Shown here piece after piece: positions 21,798-32,705 of a DNA stretch of 64,000 nucleotides. The notes beneath the pieces were generated by a model. That model was not told the DNA's origin. It saw only the letters and a list, made by a program, of their open reading frames with translations, and made no database searches. Origin of the DNA: Owenia fusiformis (Eukaryota; Annelida; Polychaeta; Sabellida; Oweniidae); NCBI GenBank assembly GCA_903813345.2, contig CAIIXF020000003.1, forward strand, positions 12,288,931 through 12,352,930, written 5' to 3'. Both the position numbers and the translations under genes were made by a program. Numbering within the stretch: the first letter of the stretch is position 1; each line of letters starts with the position of its first letter.

Positions 21798-22540
21798 CTG
21801 ATGAACTTCGTTCTCCAAATCGAGACAGTCTTTTCATATCAAACTTAAACAATTGATATGGCCAAAACATTTTATTTTAGCAAGGAGTTAGTGTCCGTCA
21901 AGGTATACCAGTAAACAAGACAAAAACATTTTTTACAGATTATGTTGCTATCATATATTCTCGATTCCCACATTAATTTGTCTATTCACAAATAACATTT
22001 GAAAAATCAATATATCGCCTCCGTGGATTCTAGGAATCCTGTACGAGGTCAGTAATATAGCAGTTGAGTTTTCCTGTTTCCCATCTAAAATAATAACTGT
22101 GAGGTGTTGTCAGTTGTTTTAACACTTAATGATTCCGGCACAAATCAATAGGCTTATCATCGCAAGTTAATTTTTACTTTCCTTGTCTCTCTCGCTCTCT
22201 CATCAATAAAATGACTTGTTAGTTTTCTGTACAATTATTATCAATAAATAGTGTTTATGCCAATTCCTGTAGTTGCTGCGTCGTCAACTTAGATGTAAAC
22301 AATGTTTACTACTCGCTAGTTGACGTCAATTATTATTTTAAGTTGATTAAACTGTTACAAAACACGTCTGTATTTTGATGAGGAAATCGTGAAAAGATGT
22401 TTACAATTGGCAAAGTGACAGAATAATATTGTTCCATTTCCAATTAATTCGAGATGCTCAAAACCCAAATTCGTGGACATCATTTAGGTTTCGCATTACT
22501 GGTAACAAATCGTGCACAGGTGGTAATCGCAGTCACATGA
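21798..22540. other. region downstream of the CTCK gene, nothing recognised
   Basis: AT-rich sequence between the LINE-like tail and the 3' end of the cystine-knot gene. No coding or repeat signal is seen. Confidence 0.35.
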
Positions 22541-22546
22541 TTTATT
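22541..22546 (-). terminator. poly(A) signal of the CTCK gene
   Basis: Read on the minus strand this is AATAAA, about 100 bp after the stop codon at 22646, a normal distance for a polyadenylation signal. Confidence 0.45.
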
Positions 22547-22645
22547 TCATTTACTTCGGAGTATATCTGCATAATCCCACGTTCTTGTGATGAGTTGTTG
22601 AACGATACGTCGCAGTCGTTGTAATTTTCATTATATGTTCGTTTT

Positions 22646-23056
22646 TCATTGCCCATAATCAGTGTGTTCTACACGGCAGTAGTTTGCGCAGTGACATTTT
22701 TTCGGAATTTGTATCGGAAACACTTTTATTTCTGACTCTCTGTTTTCATTGAAGCAATAAAACTTTGCTCTTCTTGTACGCATTTTTTTTACTCCACAAG
22801 ACTGTGTGCACTGTTCTTCTCCATGTGTCTGGTTGACGTTCAAAGCATTTAATCCGAGTACCTGCCCCTGCTGGCTGTTACATTGTCCTTCACATATAAA
22901 GATCGGCATTCGACGCGCTAAACAATTGGGTTGTCGTATGATGCGAATGGCAAGCATTTTCCTACAGCCAGTTATCGGTGTAGTGGTCAGTGTCAACACC
23001 ATGAATCCCATTACAAGGATAATCGTCTGGTAAGTTTCTAACTTTTCCAGCTTCAT
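22646..23056 (-). CDS. secreted cystine-knot (CTCK) peptide, bursicon/DAN-like
   Basis: One uninterrupted frame of 136 codons. The Met at 23056 is preferred because it is followed directly by a short basic start and a hydrophobic signal-peptide-like stretch (residues 11-30); the frame is open upstream to a Met at 23137. The mature part has ten Cys (31, 45, 55, 59, 83, 87, 101, 121, 123, 127). CEGQC (55-59) is the CxGxC of a cystine knot and CHC (121-123) the closing CxC. The stretch PNCLARRMPIFICEGQC parallels the bursicon/DAN pattern C....P.F.C.G.C.S. An NQT glycosylation site lies at 75. Family knowledge suggests an extracellular signalling ligand or antagonist. It could be a bursicon relative or another CTCK family; the exact orthology is open. 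An upstream exon is not excluded. Confidence 0.75.
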   Translation of the reverse strand: MKLEKLETYQTIILVMGFMVLTLTTTPITGCRKMLAIRIIRQPNCLARRMPIFICEGQCNSQQGQVLGLNALNVNQTHGEEQCTQSCGVKKMRTRRAKFYCFNENRESEIKVFPIQIPKKCHCANYCRVEHTDYGQ

Positions 23057-23137
23057 TTTTGAATAAGCTGTTGTTTTGAACATAGATTGGTCTCTTTTCA
23101 GCGTAGTAGCAAAACGGCGCGCGCTAATACCTTCCAC

Positions 23138-23884
23138 CTAGTGAAGCACGTCACTTACCGGGCATAGTGCCAGCCCACAATCAAATTTATAGCGTAATAA
23201 CAATTGAAAAATCGAATGAAAGGATACTTAAATGTACCATCAACCATAAAATAGGAAAAATAAGTTGATTAACCAAATAACCCTAAGGTATATCCTGTAA
23301 AAATGTAGAGACGCAAACGAGTATCCGTTTTGATGAACTTTAACGTAAATAACAAATACTCCGGGAAATACTCCCACCATCTTCCCTCAGGCTTATTTGG
23401 TTAATCTCGCTGAGATAGATAACACTAATACTTTTTAAATGTCACGTTAAACGTCATATCTCAAAGGATAGGGACCAGTTCACGCTTCTTACACTTTGCC
23501 AATGTATCTTGAATTCCCGTGGGATTCTGCCAAGTGTTGTTGTTTTTTGCGGTTTCTAGGTTTCATATTTTTCATACTTTGCCAAAACACACCCCCGGAC
23601 ACACCTTTTGTTACGAAATATGTTTTTATAACTACAATTCGTATATCATTAATCATTCGTATATGGAATATGTATTTTCACTTTCTGGCGTATCAAAGCA
23701 CAATTCATCTAAACACGGAAGTATTGACCCGTGCTTGGAATCGACACCTAGATGTTACGCTCTGGTTGGATTTCTATTCTTTTTGACATGATATTGTTAA
23801 AATTATTCTTCTGTACACTCTTAGTTAACAAAGTTTTGTGCGTCGTCGCCAAAGAATGATTTTGATATTGGTGACTATATATGG
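23138..23884. other. upstream region of the CTCK gene
   Basis: This should contain the promoter of the minus-strand peptide gene, but no TATA box or other element stands out. Two overlapping open frames at 23496-23791 (+) have no family signature and are treated as chance. Confidence 0.3.
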
Positions 23885-25735
23885 GCCAATTGTGTGTTAA
23901 TATCGACGACATTTAATGTGTGCTATTTTGATGTCAACACAACTGGTGATCATGACCATGCGATATATACTAAAAAATATTGCTTATTAATTCTTAAAAA
24001 CAGCTTTAATGATGATTTTTACACAAAAATCAAAGTTTGCTAAGACGTGTCGCAAAAAGGTGGCGCATTTGTTTTTTAAGGGTATCGCGTGAATGTAACT
24101 CAGTTTGATTCCCCGGATTATAAAATAATATTCTAATTAAAATTATATATCATTTTAAAGCTGTTTCGATGAAGTTTTTAGATCAACTACACTCCGTTCA
24201 CAATTCTTGCGCGTTCTTTTTTTAAAAAGAGTTTTTTACCAAAACATCTGGCAAATATCCCTTGTTGAGACGTTACATTTTGAATTATTTTTCGTCTTTA
24301 AACGCTCATAACTCAAACAATATATGACTATTATACTTATTTTTCGTCTTGATAAAGGTAGATAAAAGTTTTATTTCAAAGGATGAATTTTAGTAAGCGT
24401 CCCATATTGTGACGTCATAGAGTTTGAAAAATAGAATCTGTTGACAGCGACCTTTTTTGCTCATTTTTTGTAACCTTCAACTTTTCAGGTGTACATTAAA
24501 CAAAAAATACGAGATCAATTTTTAATAAATCATACATGATTATTTTGCTCTTAAACTCTAGTTTATTAATAAATATTTGATTTTGCAAAAGTATGTGTTT
24601 TCTGTTGTATGTGGAAAAGTGGAGGACGAAAGGTTTTCAAAATTCATTAAAATAGGGCTAATTTACGCCATTCGCCTATTTTCAAGCACAGCAACACGTA
24701 TATATATTTCACTTGAAATATCAATTGATTCGTGTTTTATGGTGCTCCTAGCCCATTAACAATATATGATATCAGAGTTATTCATCTAAAATGTTTTGAG
24801 ATATAGAGGTAAATGTGGAGGACGAAAGGATTTTCATGTGTGTACATTTTTCTCAAAAACGTCACATTCTATCATGTTAAAAGCGAGGATCCTCTGGATT
24901 ACGCCACAAAATGTGTAACAATGCGTGCGCGACCTTTTTGCGACACGTCTAACTCAGACAACATTACAAATAATGTATCATGTGCTTCGATAATTTCCAA
25001 CTTGTTAATAAAGTATGTTTGCAACAAGCTCTCAAAAGGGGATTGTTTTTATGTGTCATATTCATAAAACAGGATACATTATATTATGTCCATATGATTT
25101 GTATCCTCCAACACACTGATTGAATAAAAACATTGTTGATGCATAATTTGTTGAAAGCTTCCCCTTATTACCTTTTAAATGACAGAAAACCAAAACATCA
25201 GACGAAATATTGTTATTTTTGTGTTGAATTTAGGTTTTGCTGTCCAGTTTTTTGTATCTTCCAAACATTTCAGCTATACTCCAATACGATTTTAAATGAT
25301 TATTTTGAGAAATGAAACTAATCCAATGCAAGTATTTTAATGATTGTTATATACATTCTCAATTATATCTAGTTTCTTAGTTTATTGAATGTGTTAATGT
25401 GTTGGAGGATACAAATAATATGGACATAATAAAACGCATTCTATTTATGAGTTTGAAGTATCAAACAACCCCCTTTTGAGAGCTTGTGCAAACATACTTT
25501 ATTAAAAAGTTTGAAATCATCGAAGCACATGATGCATCATTTGTTATGAGTTTATATTAGCAAACTTTGATTTTTGTCTAAACATTCATCATTAAATCTG
25601 CTTTTAAGAATTAATAAGTAATATTTTCAGTATAAATCGCATGGTCATGATCACCACCAGTTGTGTTGACATCAAAATAGCACACATTAAATGTCGTTGA
25701 TAGTAACAATGTATTTGAAAATATCAATTATCGTA
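23885..25735. mobile_element. palindromic element, interrupted by a TAA-flanked insertion
   Basis: The left side (about 23890-24040, then 24950-25120) is the reverse complement of the right side (25395-25735). Matching blocks include TTGATGTCAACACAACTGGTG / CACCAGTTGTGTTGACATCA, CATGTGCTTCGAT, and the inner ATTTGTATCCTCCAACACA / TGTTGGAGGATACAAAT. Without the 906-bp insertion it is about 940 bp. It is non-coding. A relative lies at 12650-14040. Confidence 0.72.
24044..24949. mobile_element. 906-bp element with TAA duplication (Harbinger-like)
   Basis: Ends GACGTGTCGCAAAAAGGT and its inverted partner match over 24 bp with one difference. TAA flanks both sides (24041-24043 and 24950-24952). 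A 3-bp TWA duplication is typical of PIF/Harbinger elements. The uninterrupted counterpart (TTTGCTAATATAAACTC on the minus strand, near 25550) acts as an empty site. No transposase is visible, so it is non-autonomous. Confidence 0.72.
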
Positions 25736-25817
25736 AAGGACCATGGAAGGTTTTAATAGGATAGAAGTGATAAAACAATTGTACTTTGAGACAGGGCAGG
25801 TGCAAACACCCCACCAA

Positions 25818-26292
25818 CACGTTTTTTCTGAAATGTTGTCCTGATTTTCAACCCTCTACCCCTGTCTTTTCATCTTTGATGCATCAATATATTGCGTTTT
25901 GAAACACAGTTAACCTCTTAAAAGGAAAAACGAATTCAACTTGGATCAAGTGGAAAATAATGTTTTCCATGCTATTTTCTCATATGTAAAACTCATGCGA
26001 TCAATTGTTTTCAGCTTAATTTTGGTCACCGATAATTGATATCTTTAAAATCCCTGCCTGAATCGTATTTTCTTTTAAAGAGATTAACAATGTCTCAAAA
26101 CACGTTTTTTCTGAAAAGTTGTCCTGGTTTTCAGCCCTTTCCACCCCTGTTTTTCATGTTTGATGCATCAATATGTTGCATTTTGAGTCACAGTTAACCT
26201 CTTGAAAATGGAAAATGGATTCAACTTGAATAAAGTGGAAAACAATATTTCCCAGGTTATTTTCCCATAGGTAAAACTCATGCGATCAATTG
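25818..26292 (+). repeat. direct duplication, two ~195-bp units 283 bp apart
   Basis: The unit starts ACACGTTTTTTCTGAAA and runs through GATGCATCAATAT, CACAGTTAACCTCTT and AAACTCATGCGATCAATTGTTTT. It occurs at about 25818-26010 and 26101-26292 with roughly 85% similarity by eye. Identity is unknown; it could be part of an older transposon. Confidence 0.7.
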
Positions 26293-26641
26293 TTTTAAAA
26301 TCCAACGTATATCTGTCTGAAATATGTTGCGATACCTCCCGTGGTCCTTTGCCCGTAAGTCCTATCGCAGAATTCAATATCTATTTGTGTTCAAAATGCC
26401 TGTTTGACCAGTTATGCTTGCTACTTAGATAAACACTAATACCTCAGCCACGTGGGCTCTATTGCTAGGATACGGCGACCGTAGTTTCCCGAAGTCGAGA
26501 AAATTCTGCAGTCGTTCCAATGTCAATATTTTATAAATATTGCACTTGAGTCGTGCATGCTAGCCTTAAACTGTAAAACTCTGGCTAAATCCAGCTTTTG
26601 CAGTCAAATCATTTCCAGTAAGCTACCCTTTAAGATTTCAT
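26293..26641. other. intergenic, nothing recognised
   Basis: No gene or repeat boundary was seen between the duplicated units and the next MITE. Confidence 0.3.
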
Positions 26642-26898
26642 ACAGGAAGTGATATCATCGACTGTCAACTTTTATGACCTTGCCTATAACAGTATGAGAA
26701 AAGTACCACAAAATCACTTCCATACTTTCTCTGAAAAAATGTTTTCAGGGCTTGATTGCTTATAACAAAAGATGAGATTTTCAGAAGGATTAAATTATGG
26801 ACAAGTTGGAAAAGAATATTCAGCTGGTTTTGTAATTCTTAATAGTTCCTTACCTAATGCTATATACAAAGTTGAGTGTCAATGACATCACTTCCTGT
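26642..26898. mobile_element. MITE E (ACAGGAAGTGAT ends), 257 bp
   Basis: ACAGGAAGTGATATCATCGAC at the left end is matched, inverted, by GTCAATGACATCACTTCCTGT at the right. The inner part is AT-rich and non-coding. No clear target duplication was found. Confidence 0.68.
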
Positions 26899-27143
26899 GA
26901 AATGGCCTATCGGAATTGAGCACTACATTTCTAAGTGATCAATTTGGACCACATCAAAACATTTTCCGTGTTTTACCATATAAGGGGAGGGATAGCCTGG
27001 CAAGGAATATACCTTTAAGAGCTGGGCTGCAAGCAGGGCACATCTGGGACAAGCTTATTACCCTCAGATGGACATACCATCTTTCTATCTGCTTGGGATT
27101 GGACTCTTGATGTAGGAAAATAGACCCCTCTGGCTGACATCAG

Positions 27144-27920
27144 AAAGGATTGGTATCGATATGGTGAACTTTTTGAACGCACGTTTCTCTTAAACCAGTC
27201 ATCAAAGGATTCTAAAAATTTTACACACTGTCAATTTAATGGTCATCTTTTGAATGGTAACAATATAATTTGAAATATATATATATACTTTTCCCTACAT
27301 TGTTTTAGAAAACAAATCACACACTTCTTTTGTTCTTGGTATCATATTTTCGGAATGAAATGAAACATCTTTCCGAACCTCATTGGAACAAATCGACATA
27401 AACACAACGTGTTTAGGTCTCTCAATATTGTAATTGTACAAATGGAAAGTTTGGCTGATTTTAAAAACGTATCTAGTTCATGAAATAAAAGGTTTATCTT
27501 AAAGAGAGAATCAGATATAGCAAGCAGGCTAAACAAAAAATTGTTTCAATTTTAGAATATTTTTGGCTCATGTCATTCCTTGTCATGACTATTTTCTAAA
27601 AATCACAAAATTGCATACTTTATTCAAGGAAAACGAAAGATTTTTACAATAATGTATTATTTTTCTATAAGAATGGTTACCATTCTTATTATTTGGGAGA
27701 ATTTAAACATTTTTCACTCATTTTTGCACTTTGAATCATTAATAACTTTACCAATTTATAACATATTGTGAATCTTTTGGGAGATATTGTATTTGATATT
27801 GTAAGGAATAGATTGGTAGGTCAATTATACATGTTGCTTGTAATTTTGTCACCCCCTCATAAATTGGTTTAAGAGAAAAACATTGTTGAATTCAGTTCTC
27901 CAAATCGATACATATCCTTT
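27144..27920. mobile_element. MITE A copy with a nested MITE B
   Basis: It starts AAAGGATTGGTATCGATATGG and ends CGATACATATCCTTT, and is collinear (in reverse) with the copy at 13120-13820 up to GGTTTATCTTAA, where a MITE B is inserted. After that insertion it resumes near AAATTGGTTTAAGAGAAAAAC. Confidence 0.72.
27503..27855. mobile_element. MITE B copy, right end lost
   Basis: Inserted at a TTAA (27499-27502) of the MITE A copy; starts AGAGAGAATCAGATATAG. It matches the 16256-16608 copy in reverse until about GTCACCCC, but the terminal GATCTGATT...TTAA is missing, together with adjoining MITE A sequence. This is an insertion followed by deletion. Confidence 0.65.
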
Positions 27921-28467
27921 GATGAAACGCGTGCTAACATATCATTAAATGCATGACTTGTGTAAAAAGAATGCAAAGCCTCGAGTCTGTGAAACTTTCT
28001 TCATTTTTAGAAAGGAGAGAAAGAGGCTTAAATAGAATTGTAAAATTAGTTCGGTTCAACATACTCTGCTAGTTAAGTTCATGGCATTCCCCAACAGACA
28101 TGCAAAATTCAGAACACACCAGTCCCTTTTTAATGTGCACATTGTGGCTTTACAGTCAAAAGCGTCCCTTTTAATAGATAAATGCTAATTAAACATTGTA
28201 TCTGATTAACTTCCGTAAAAGGCTAAATCTATATAAGCGGAAACTCTCAGTTTCATCTTTCAAATGGTATACTGGAACCTCGATCACGCCTAAGCACGAA
28301 TTGCACCAGCTTTGTTCATAACTGTCATAATCTACCGACTAAGCTTCACTTCATTTGTCAGGCATGCATAAATAATTTGTAATCCTATTGTCTTGAAAGA
28401 CACCGTAATTTTACCTTCATTATAGGCCTAGTGTTGACACTATTGTATAAATAAAACATGAAATAAT
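27921..28467. other. intergenic, nothing recognised
   Basis: No gene, TIR element or tandem array is visible. Confidence 0.3.
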
Positions 28468-28953
28468 GCAGGGGCGTAACCAGCAAATGTCAAAAGGGCG
28501 CATTCTGATATTCATAGCATCTTTCTGTTTCACCTGAGGGCTGAGAAGATTTGAGATACAATAGTGTCATGGAGAAATTGAAAAAAATAAGGGCCAAAAA
28601 GGTCAAGTAATGCCTAAAAAGGCCCACTAAAGAGGCCCTACAATATTTTTGGGCCAACATTTTTTTCCGGGCCCATCCTAAGGGGGGGGGGGGGGTTGGG
28701 CGGCCCCATGCCCCACAGAAAGGGGCACAAATATGTTCGCGATAAAAATTGGGCCAAATTTTGAAAAATAATGCCCAAATTCGAAAAACAATGCACAGTA
28801 ATGCCGGTTTTTTAATCTTAATTGCCCAGTGAATGTGGGGAAGAGCAAGTTTTTCTTCAAGGAAGCAAAAAGGTAGGTCCACATTTTTTAGGAGATATCA
28901 GGGGGGGGGGGGCGCTCGGACGAGCCCCCAAAGGCCCCCTGGCTACGTGCCTG
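28468..28953. mobile_element. 486-bp element with CAGGGGCGTA ends and G-tracts
   Basis: It begins CAGGGGCGTAACCAG and ends CTGGCTACGTGCCTG, an inverted pair of the CAG.GGCGTA..CAG type that is common in invertebrate TIR elements. Inside, GGGGGGGGGGGG runs flank GGCCCA/TGGGCC motifs. It also holds one copy of the 40-bp unit expanded at 2081-2520 (28503-28535). Confidence 0.65.
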
Positions 28954-29210
28954 CTATATATAGTTCAGATTTTCTGATACATTTAAGAAATATAGACCAA
29001 GGAGAAGGTGTTATATCGACGAATACATACCACAGGGCTAGGCAAAAACGTTTTCTGTACCCCGAACGAGTGAGTTCGATCAATCATTACATTAAGTTTG
29101 AAATTCCATGTACATATGTCGTAGGTGTGAGGGTGTGAACTGATTCCGAGGTTTACCGTGGACCGTGAACTACCTGCCTAGAGTTACTATCTGCTTATCT
29201 GGTGATCTAT
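28954..29210. other. intergenic, nothing recognised
   Basis: A short stretch between two mobile elements with no coding signal. Confidence 0.25.
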
Positions 29211-29558
29211 GTTTCTACGGCCTTGTATAAAGAACCTCCTACTTCGTACCCACCTACCCACGTACGGGATACAGTCTTTGACGGGTTCATTTCGATTTTA
29301 AAGAAGTTTATTCAATCTTAGTTTATGATGAATTATAGATGAATTAATGCACCCATATGCCTGTCTGGCTTTGTACAAAAAACCTCGTACCCACGTACAT
29401 GGGTCTTGACACAGGGTGCAATTTTTAATTTTTCAAAGATTATTATTCATTCTCAGTTTATGCTTAATTATAGAGTAAGTGGTGATAATGTTCTTTTTAT
29501 GAAGCGGGGAATTCAAAACATAACTAATAGAAATCGTAGTAATAGACTATAAGCATTA

Positions 29559-30828
29559 CAGTCGAAATGTTGAGGCATGCGCAGACCTCTATTTAGTGAT
29601 ATTTTCATTTCAAATATGGCGGCCACATCCGACACACCCGGTGATCGTGAATCTGGGACGGAGGGGGGGGGAGCAGGCAATTTCTGCTAGGAAATTCAAC
29701 AAATCTGGAAGATTTATTTTTTCAAGAAAATGGATAGGCACACGGTATGGTAGAATATGTTAGGGATTTTTTCTGAAACGATACGCATCTAAGGTATGAG
29801 ATCTATTAAAAAAGGCGCAAGGCCATCAACAGGCACAAATCAACGTTTTTGCTATAAATCAAGCAACAATGGTCTGGACGACCTGTAATAAATACTTGTA
29901 AGTGATGTTATCATAACTAAATTAATGTCATTGCTGAATTTATAAAATAAGTTTCCATATGTGAAATAAAAAATAATGTCCCCCCCCTGCTCCCCCCTCC
30001 GTCCCATTTTCACGATCACCGGGTGTGTCCGATGTCTGACGACCCTTACAAAGAATCTAGGCAGTTTGCATTTTTAGCTCCTGTGAAATAACAAGTGGAA
30101 TTTAGTAGTTGTTTTGTGTTTTATTATCATTCTGCATCGTAATTCTATGTGATGTGGTGTTGAAATGTCAGCAGAAATACATATCCATGCGATAATCGAG
30201 TGAATCAGATAACAGATTTTTCGAAAACCCGTCTCGTGCTAAGCGTGTAAAAACTTGTATTAACATGATGCTCAAAAGTGCCAATGTACACATCAATGTC
30301 AAGCTAAATCAATGTTGTGTCTAAAACAGGTACCCGATCTACTCAAAACAGCTTGTCATTCACGTATACACGCTTAGCAAACACGGCGAAATGACCTGAA
30401 TCTTGGAATTTCGTTCGAGGGCTAGTAATGTTTGCTCCGGTCTTCGTCATAAGTGTTCATCAGACTTCACGCATGCGCAGGAGAAAAACCATCAACCATA
30501 AAGGTTTATAAATCAATTTTGCGCATGCGCCTTACAACGGTAAAGAAATTCGTATTTATAAACGAACCAGTTTGAGATAACCCGATATCAGTCGGAGAAA
30601 TCCCAAATCTGACGATCTACGAAACTCACTTCAAAAAATCAAATGCGGACTGACGGCGTATTCTACTATGTTTGGATCCAAGATTTTCAGTATAGATAAA
30701 GTCTTTTATGATCTTTCGAATGAGGTAAGTTTCTAGTTCGAAAGCCAATCGTATCAACTTGAACAAAAGTTGAGTTTTGACGAAAAATTTTAACATGCGC
30801 AGAAGTCCCATTTTCGTTGTACCATATA
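29559..30828 (-). repeat. dispersed ~0.87-kb repeat, copy 1 (split by a MITE)
   Basis: Collinear in reverse with 60422-61276; in the 186-base stretch at 30626-30811 only four bases differ. A 61-codon frame (MGLLRMLKFFVKTQ...) is open in both copies, but three of the four differences change amino acids, so there is no sign of purifying selection. Family unknown; no TIR or RT is seen. Confidence 0.8.
29633..30027. mobile_element. 395-bp MITE with TCCGA duplication
   Basis: The ends CACACCCGGTGATCGTGA and inverted TCACGATCACCGGGTGTG are flanked by TCCGA at 29628-29632 and 30028-30032. Subterminal GGGACGGAGGGGGG is also inverted. The matching repeat at 61204-61208 has a single TCCGA and no insert, which proves the insertion and its boundaries. 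Confidence 0.9.
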
Positions 30829-32642
30829 TATATATATGATATTGACTGATTAGAAGATCATTTGGAAGCATTTAAAATCGAATTCACGGCAAAATCTGAA
30901 TAATTGAAATATTCACACACGGACGTCACCAACACACTTCCGGCATTATAATCGATAATTTTATCAATCAAAAAAATATTTTTTATGAATTTGTCCGATA
31001 TCTGCTTAAATGTGGTATGTATACTTGCGTTGATTGTTAAATTGCAAAATAGGTAGGTTAAAGAATATGTCAAAGTCGTTTGATCTCGTCCAAGAAGCAA
31101 TATTTTGTCTACTTGTCTCTCCCGGAATTCCTTTAACAATTTTGCAATTCCGGCTTTATTTTATGGCTAGACAGTTGACAGATCCATAAATAAAGGCATA
31201 TTGGTGCATTGATTCATCTATAATTCAACATAAACTAAGATTTAATAATTCTTCTAATAATCTAATAATAATTCTAATAATCTTCTTAATAATCTTCAAA
31301 GTTGAACCCTTCAAAGACTGTATCATGTCGTACGTGGGTAGGTGGGTGCGAGCTAGGAGTTTTTTTTTATACAAAGCTTGTTTCTACAATGAAAATGAAA
31401 CCAACAAAGAACACTGAACGCAGTGGCGTAGGAACAATGTACGCCAAAACGCCAGTGCGTAGTGTTGAAAAGTGAGAATAAAAATTTTCCTATGTTCTTT
31501 AGTCATATTTTCTCATTGTTCATAAATTGTAAAAGTAATCTCGAGCACACTAGCCTAAAGAAATGTTTTGTGGATACCATATCATTATTGGTCTGTCTGG
31601 CAAATATCGTTTAACAGATTGAATTCCCTTACCAACATGCTTTATTTCATGAAAATCGAGACTATCTTATGAATTTTAAAAGTAAAATACAATTTCGCCA
31701 AATATTCGTGAATCACGTTCTCTTCACGAATTTGAGAGAAAAACTGTTTTTTCATTTTTTTCTGCATGTTCCGTAATGCTTATGCAAACTATGGTATCAT
31801 ATGAGTATAATAATGAACCTCTTTAAAAGATGTATATTTTTTTATTCTCCCCTACCCCGATTTTTCAATTTCACTACATCGATTTATATTCCGTTGCTAT
31901 GCAAAATCATAGACAGAAATTATAGTTAAGTCAGCAATTATCTATTTTCTTACTAAATCACTAATTGTTATTAGTAGTACTTCTTGAAATAGGAATGTTA
32001 AAGACAAAAACAACTTGAAAATGCTGATTTTTCAATAAAACGTTTCATTGATTTCAGTTCTAGAAAAGCGATTACCTAGTTTTTTTCCATTTGAAAAATA
32101 ATAGATTCTTGTTTTATAACATTTTTGGCACCCCCTAAGTCACGTTGACCTCGATTTGACCTTTGTTGTGGGGGTGTTTTTTTGTTTCATTGATCACGAA
32201 TGCGTTTCTTCATATCAATTGATCAAACTAGTTTCTTTAATCTGTACGTATTGTATTGCACGGTACACGATGGAATCAGACAATACTATATATCTAAATT
32301 CAATTATTCGAAAATTATTAAAAAATCTCTTATTGTTTTGGAAATTGGTCGCCTCAATCGTTCGAGACATTAGCAAAGTGAGAATGATTTGTGTCGAGAT
32401 TTAAAAGATAGGCTTTCCAAGGTGATTTTAAATGATGAAAATCATTCGAACATTTTAAAGCACATTAAAAAGGTATCAGGGATTTAAAGCTTGCATATAA
32501 AATCGAAACGACAACCTATACGTATGACCAATCGCCCATACAAATGCATCGCTTTAGTATTTCCGTTCACACTTAGGTTGTGAGAAACATTGCAAGCTTA
32601 AAATCTCTGTTTTCATAAAATGACATTTTCAAGGTGGGTATA

Positions 32643-32693
32643 GGTAACGCGGCGCAGTCAAGCATATCTGTTCAAAACGAGGCTGCAACGCGG
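32643..32693 (+). repeat. 51-bp inverted repeat, left copy
   Basis: GGTAACGCGGCGCAGTCAAG... ends AACGAGGCTGCAACGCGG. It is exactly mirrored at 33900-33950, and both copies are followed by GACACAAAATGG, the start of an inward-reading frame. A partial third copy (AACGCGGCGCAGTCA) lies at about 33063-33077. Confidence 0.9.
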
Positions 32694-32705
32694 TAAAGAC
32701 ACAAA

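Larger units (their letters stand above)
29211..31387. mobile_element. composite element bounded by ~150-bp inverted repeats
   Basis: The left side, GTTTCTACGG...GTACCCACCTACCCACGTACG...TACAGTCTTTGA..GGTTCA, is inverted at 31201-31387. A partial second copy of the left arm follows at about 29370-29470. Enclosed are a dispersed repeat (29559-30828) and a younger MITE. The outer copy has no equivalent around the related repeat at 60422-61276. Confidence 0.6.

Noticed and set aside
23057-23137. 27-residue N-terminal extension of the CTCK peptide
   Set aside because: The frame is open, but a start at 23056 places the signal-like hydrophobic stretch at the N-terminus, as expected for a secreted peptide. 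The longer start remains possible.
30858-31139. 93-codon minus-strand frame inside the composite element
   Set aside because: It has no family signature, and it lies between repeat borders with no counterpart at the second repeat copy.
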